A stretch of DNA of 64,000 nucleotides from Chitinophaga barathri (GTDB lineage: Bacteria; Bacteroidota; Bacteroidia; Chitinophagales; Chitinophagaceae), in contig NZ_RMBX01000020.1 in assembly GCF_003807585.1 (NCBI RefSeq), forward strand, positions 1 to 64,000, in the 5' to 3' direction. The stretch's first letter is position 1; every line of letters starts with the position of its first letter. Made by a program: the position numbers and the translations under genes. The notes under the pieces were generated by a model. It made no database searches, was not told the DNA's origin, and worked only from the letters and a program-made list of their open reading frames with translations. Positions 63,714-64,000 of this stretch are shown piece by piece.

Positions 63714-64000
63714 ATGAAACCGAAATATCTCTTACCGCATGTGTACAAAAAGATCGGTTGGTTTATCGCCATTCCTTTCCTGACGTACGCCATTTATTCC
63801 TACATCCTGGGAGACATATTCACGCTGCCCTACAGTGCGGACAGCCTGGAAAATAAAATTCCGCTCTTCGGCACGATTATGCTGATCGGGCTCTTCGCCG
63901 GGTTGCTGCTGGTATCTTTCAGCAAAGAAAAAACAGAGGATGAATACATCAGCAGGCTACGCCTGGAATCGTTGCAGCTGGCGGTGATCATCAATTACAT
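63714..64000 (+). CDS. Small membrane protein, C-terminus cut by window end
   Basis: The ATG at 63714 opens a frame of 95 codons to the window end. It has a basic start (MKPKYLLPHVYKKIG), a first helix (WFIAIPFLTYAIYSYIL), a loop, a second helix (GTIMLIGLFAGLLLV) and then a charged segment (SKEKTEDEYISRLRLESLQL) leading into a third hydrophobic stretch. This resembles small Bacteroidota membrane proteins often encoded beside an Xre-type regulator, but the next gene is outside the window. The upstream palindrome may control it. Confidence 0.75.
   Translation, partial: MKPKYLLPHVYKKIGWFIAIPFLTYAIYSYILGDIFTLPYSADSLENKIPLFGTIMLIGLFAGLLLVSFSKEKTEDEYISRLRLESLQLAVIINY

Overview
The window looks like a chromosomal segment of a Bacteroidota bacterium, most likely a Chitinophaga-like member of the Chitinophagaceae. 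The evidence is a SusC/SusD pair, an S46 dipeptidyl-peptidase, DUF4836, DUF3500 and DUF3472 proteins, TAnnTTTG-type -7 promoter boxes with few Shine-Dalgarno sites, and moderately GC-rich coding DNA with short intergenic gaps. No phage, insertion sequence, CRISPR array, tRNA or rRNA was recognised. Genus-level placement is inference.

Layout. 0-6 kb: an ABC transporter (ATPase and FtsX-like permease) in one minus-strand run with an exported amidohydrolase and a Dabb protein; a DUF4836 lipoprotein; a YciI protein. 6.5-11.5 kb: an orphan susCD nutrient-uptake pair. 11.6-20 kb: msrB, mutL, a gluconokinase, a GMC dehydrogenase with its gluconate-2-dehydrogenase-subunit-3 partner, and two tandem paralogous exported proteins. 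20-35.5 kb: a POT peptide transporter, two Tat-type Gfo/Idh/MocA oxidoreductases, two lipoproteins, an S46 peptidase, a PBP4-type carboxypeptidase, a non-catalytic SUMF1 protein, a Tat-type sugar isomerase-like protein, an SGNH hydrolase, an acetyl-esterase-like hydrolase, a YitT protein and an arginase-like protein. 35.5-36.4 kb: an AT-richer gap with a 41-residue lipoprotein gene and an ORFan. 36.4-51 kb: glycosyltransferase, ArsC-like protein, polA, GNAT, C1 peptidase, YciO/Sua5, mtgA, pnuC-nadR, PNGase F-like protein, Nfu scaffold, mgsA, DUF3500 and GHL10 proteins. 51.5-64 kb: gltBD and a run of small enzymes and lipoproteins, ending in a truncated membrane protein behind a strong palindrome.

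Functional themes. Several genes fit periplasmic sugar oxidation: the GMC/subunit-3 pair resembles glucoside 3-dehydrogenases, gluconokinase lies divergently beside it, and the two Tat oxidoreductases, the TIM-barrel isomerase and two carbohydrate-esterase-like proteins lie within 15 kb. A second theme is protein and glycoprotein use (S46, C1, POT, PNGase F, amidohydrolase). The remainder is core metabolism, DNA repair and wall synthesis.

The most unusual non-coding signals are two intergenic arrays of degenerate 11-bp tandem units (190-266 and 48478-48543) that share whole units although 48 kb apart. Others are a terminator-like hairpin abutting the pnuC start codon, promoter boxes exactly 4 nt before the start codons of polA, mgsA and a GNAT gene (suggesting leaderless mRNAs), and an 18-bp perfect palindrome upstream of the last gene.
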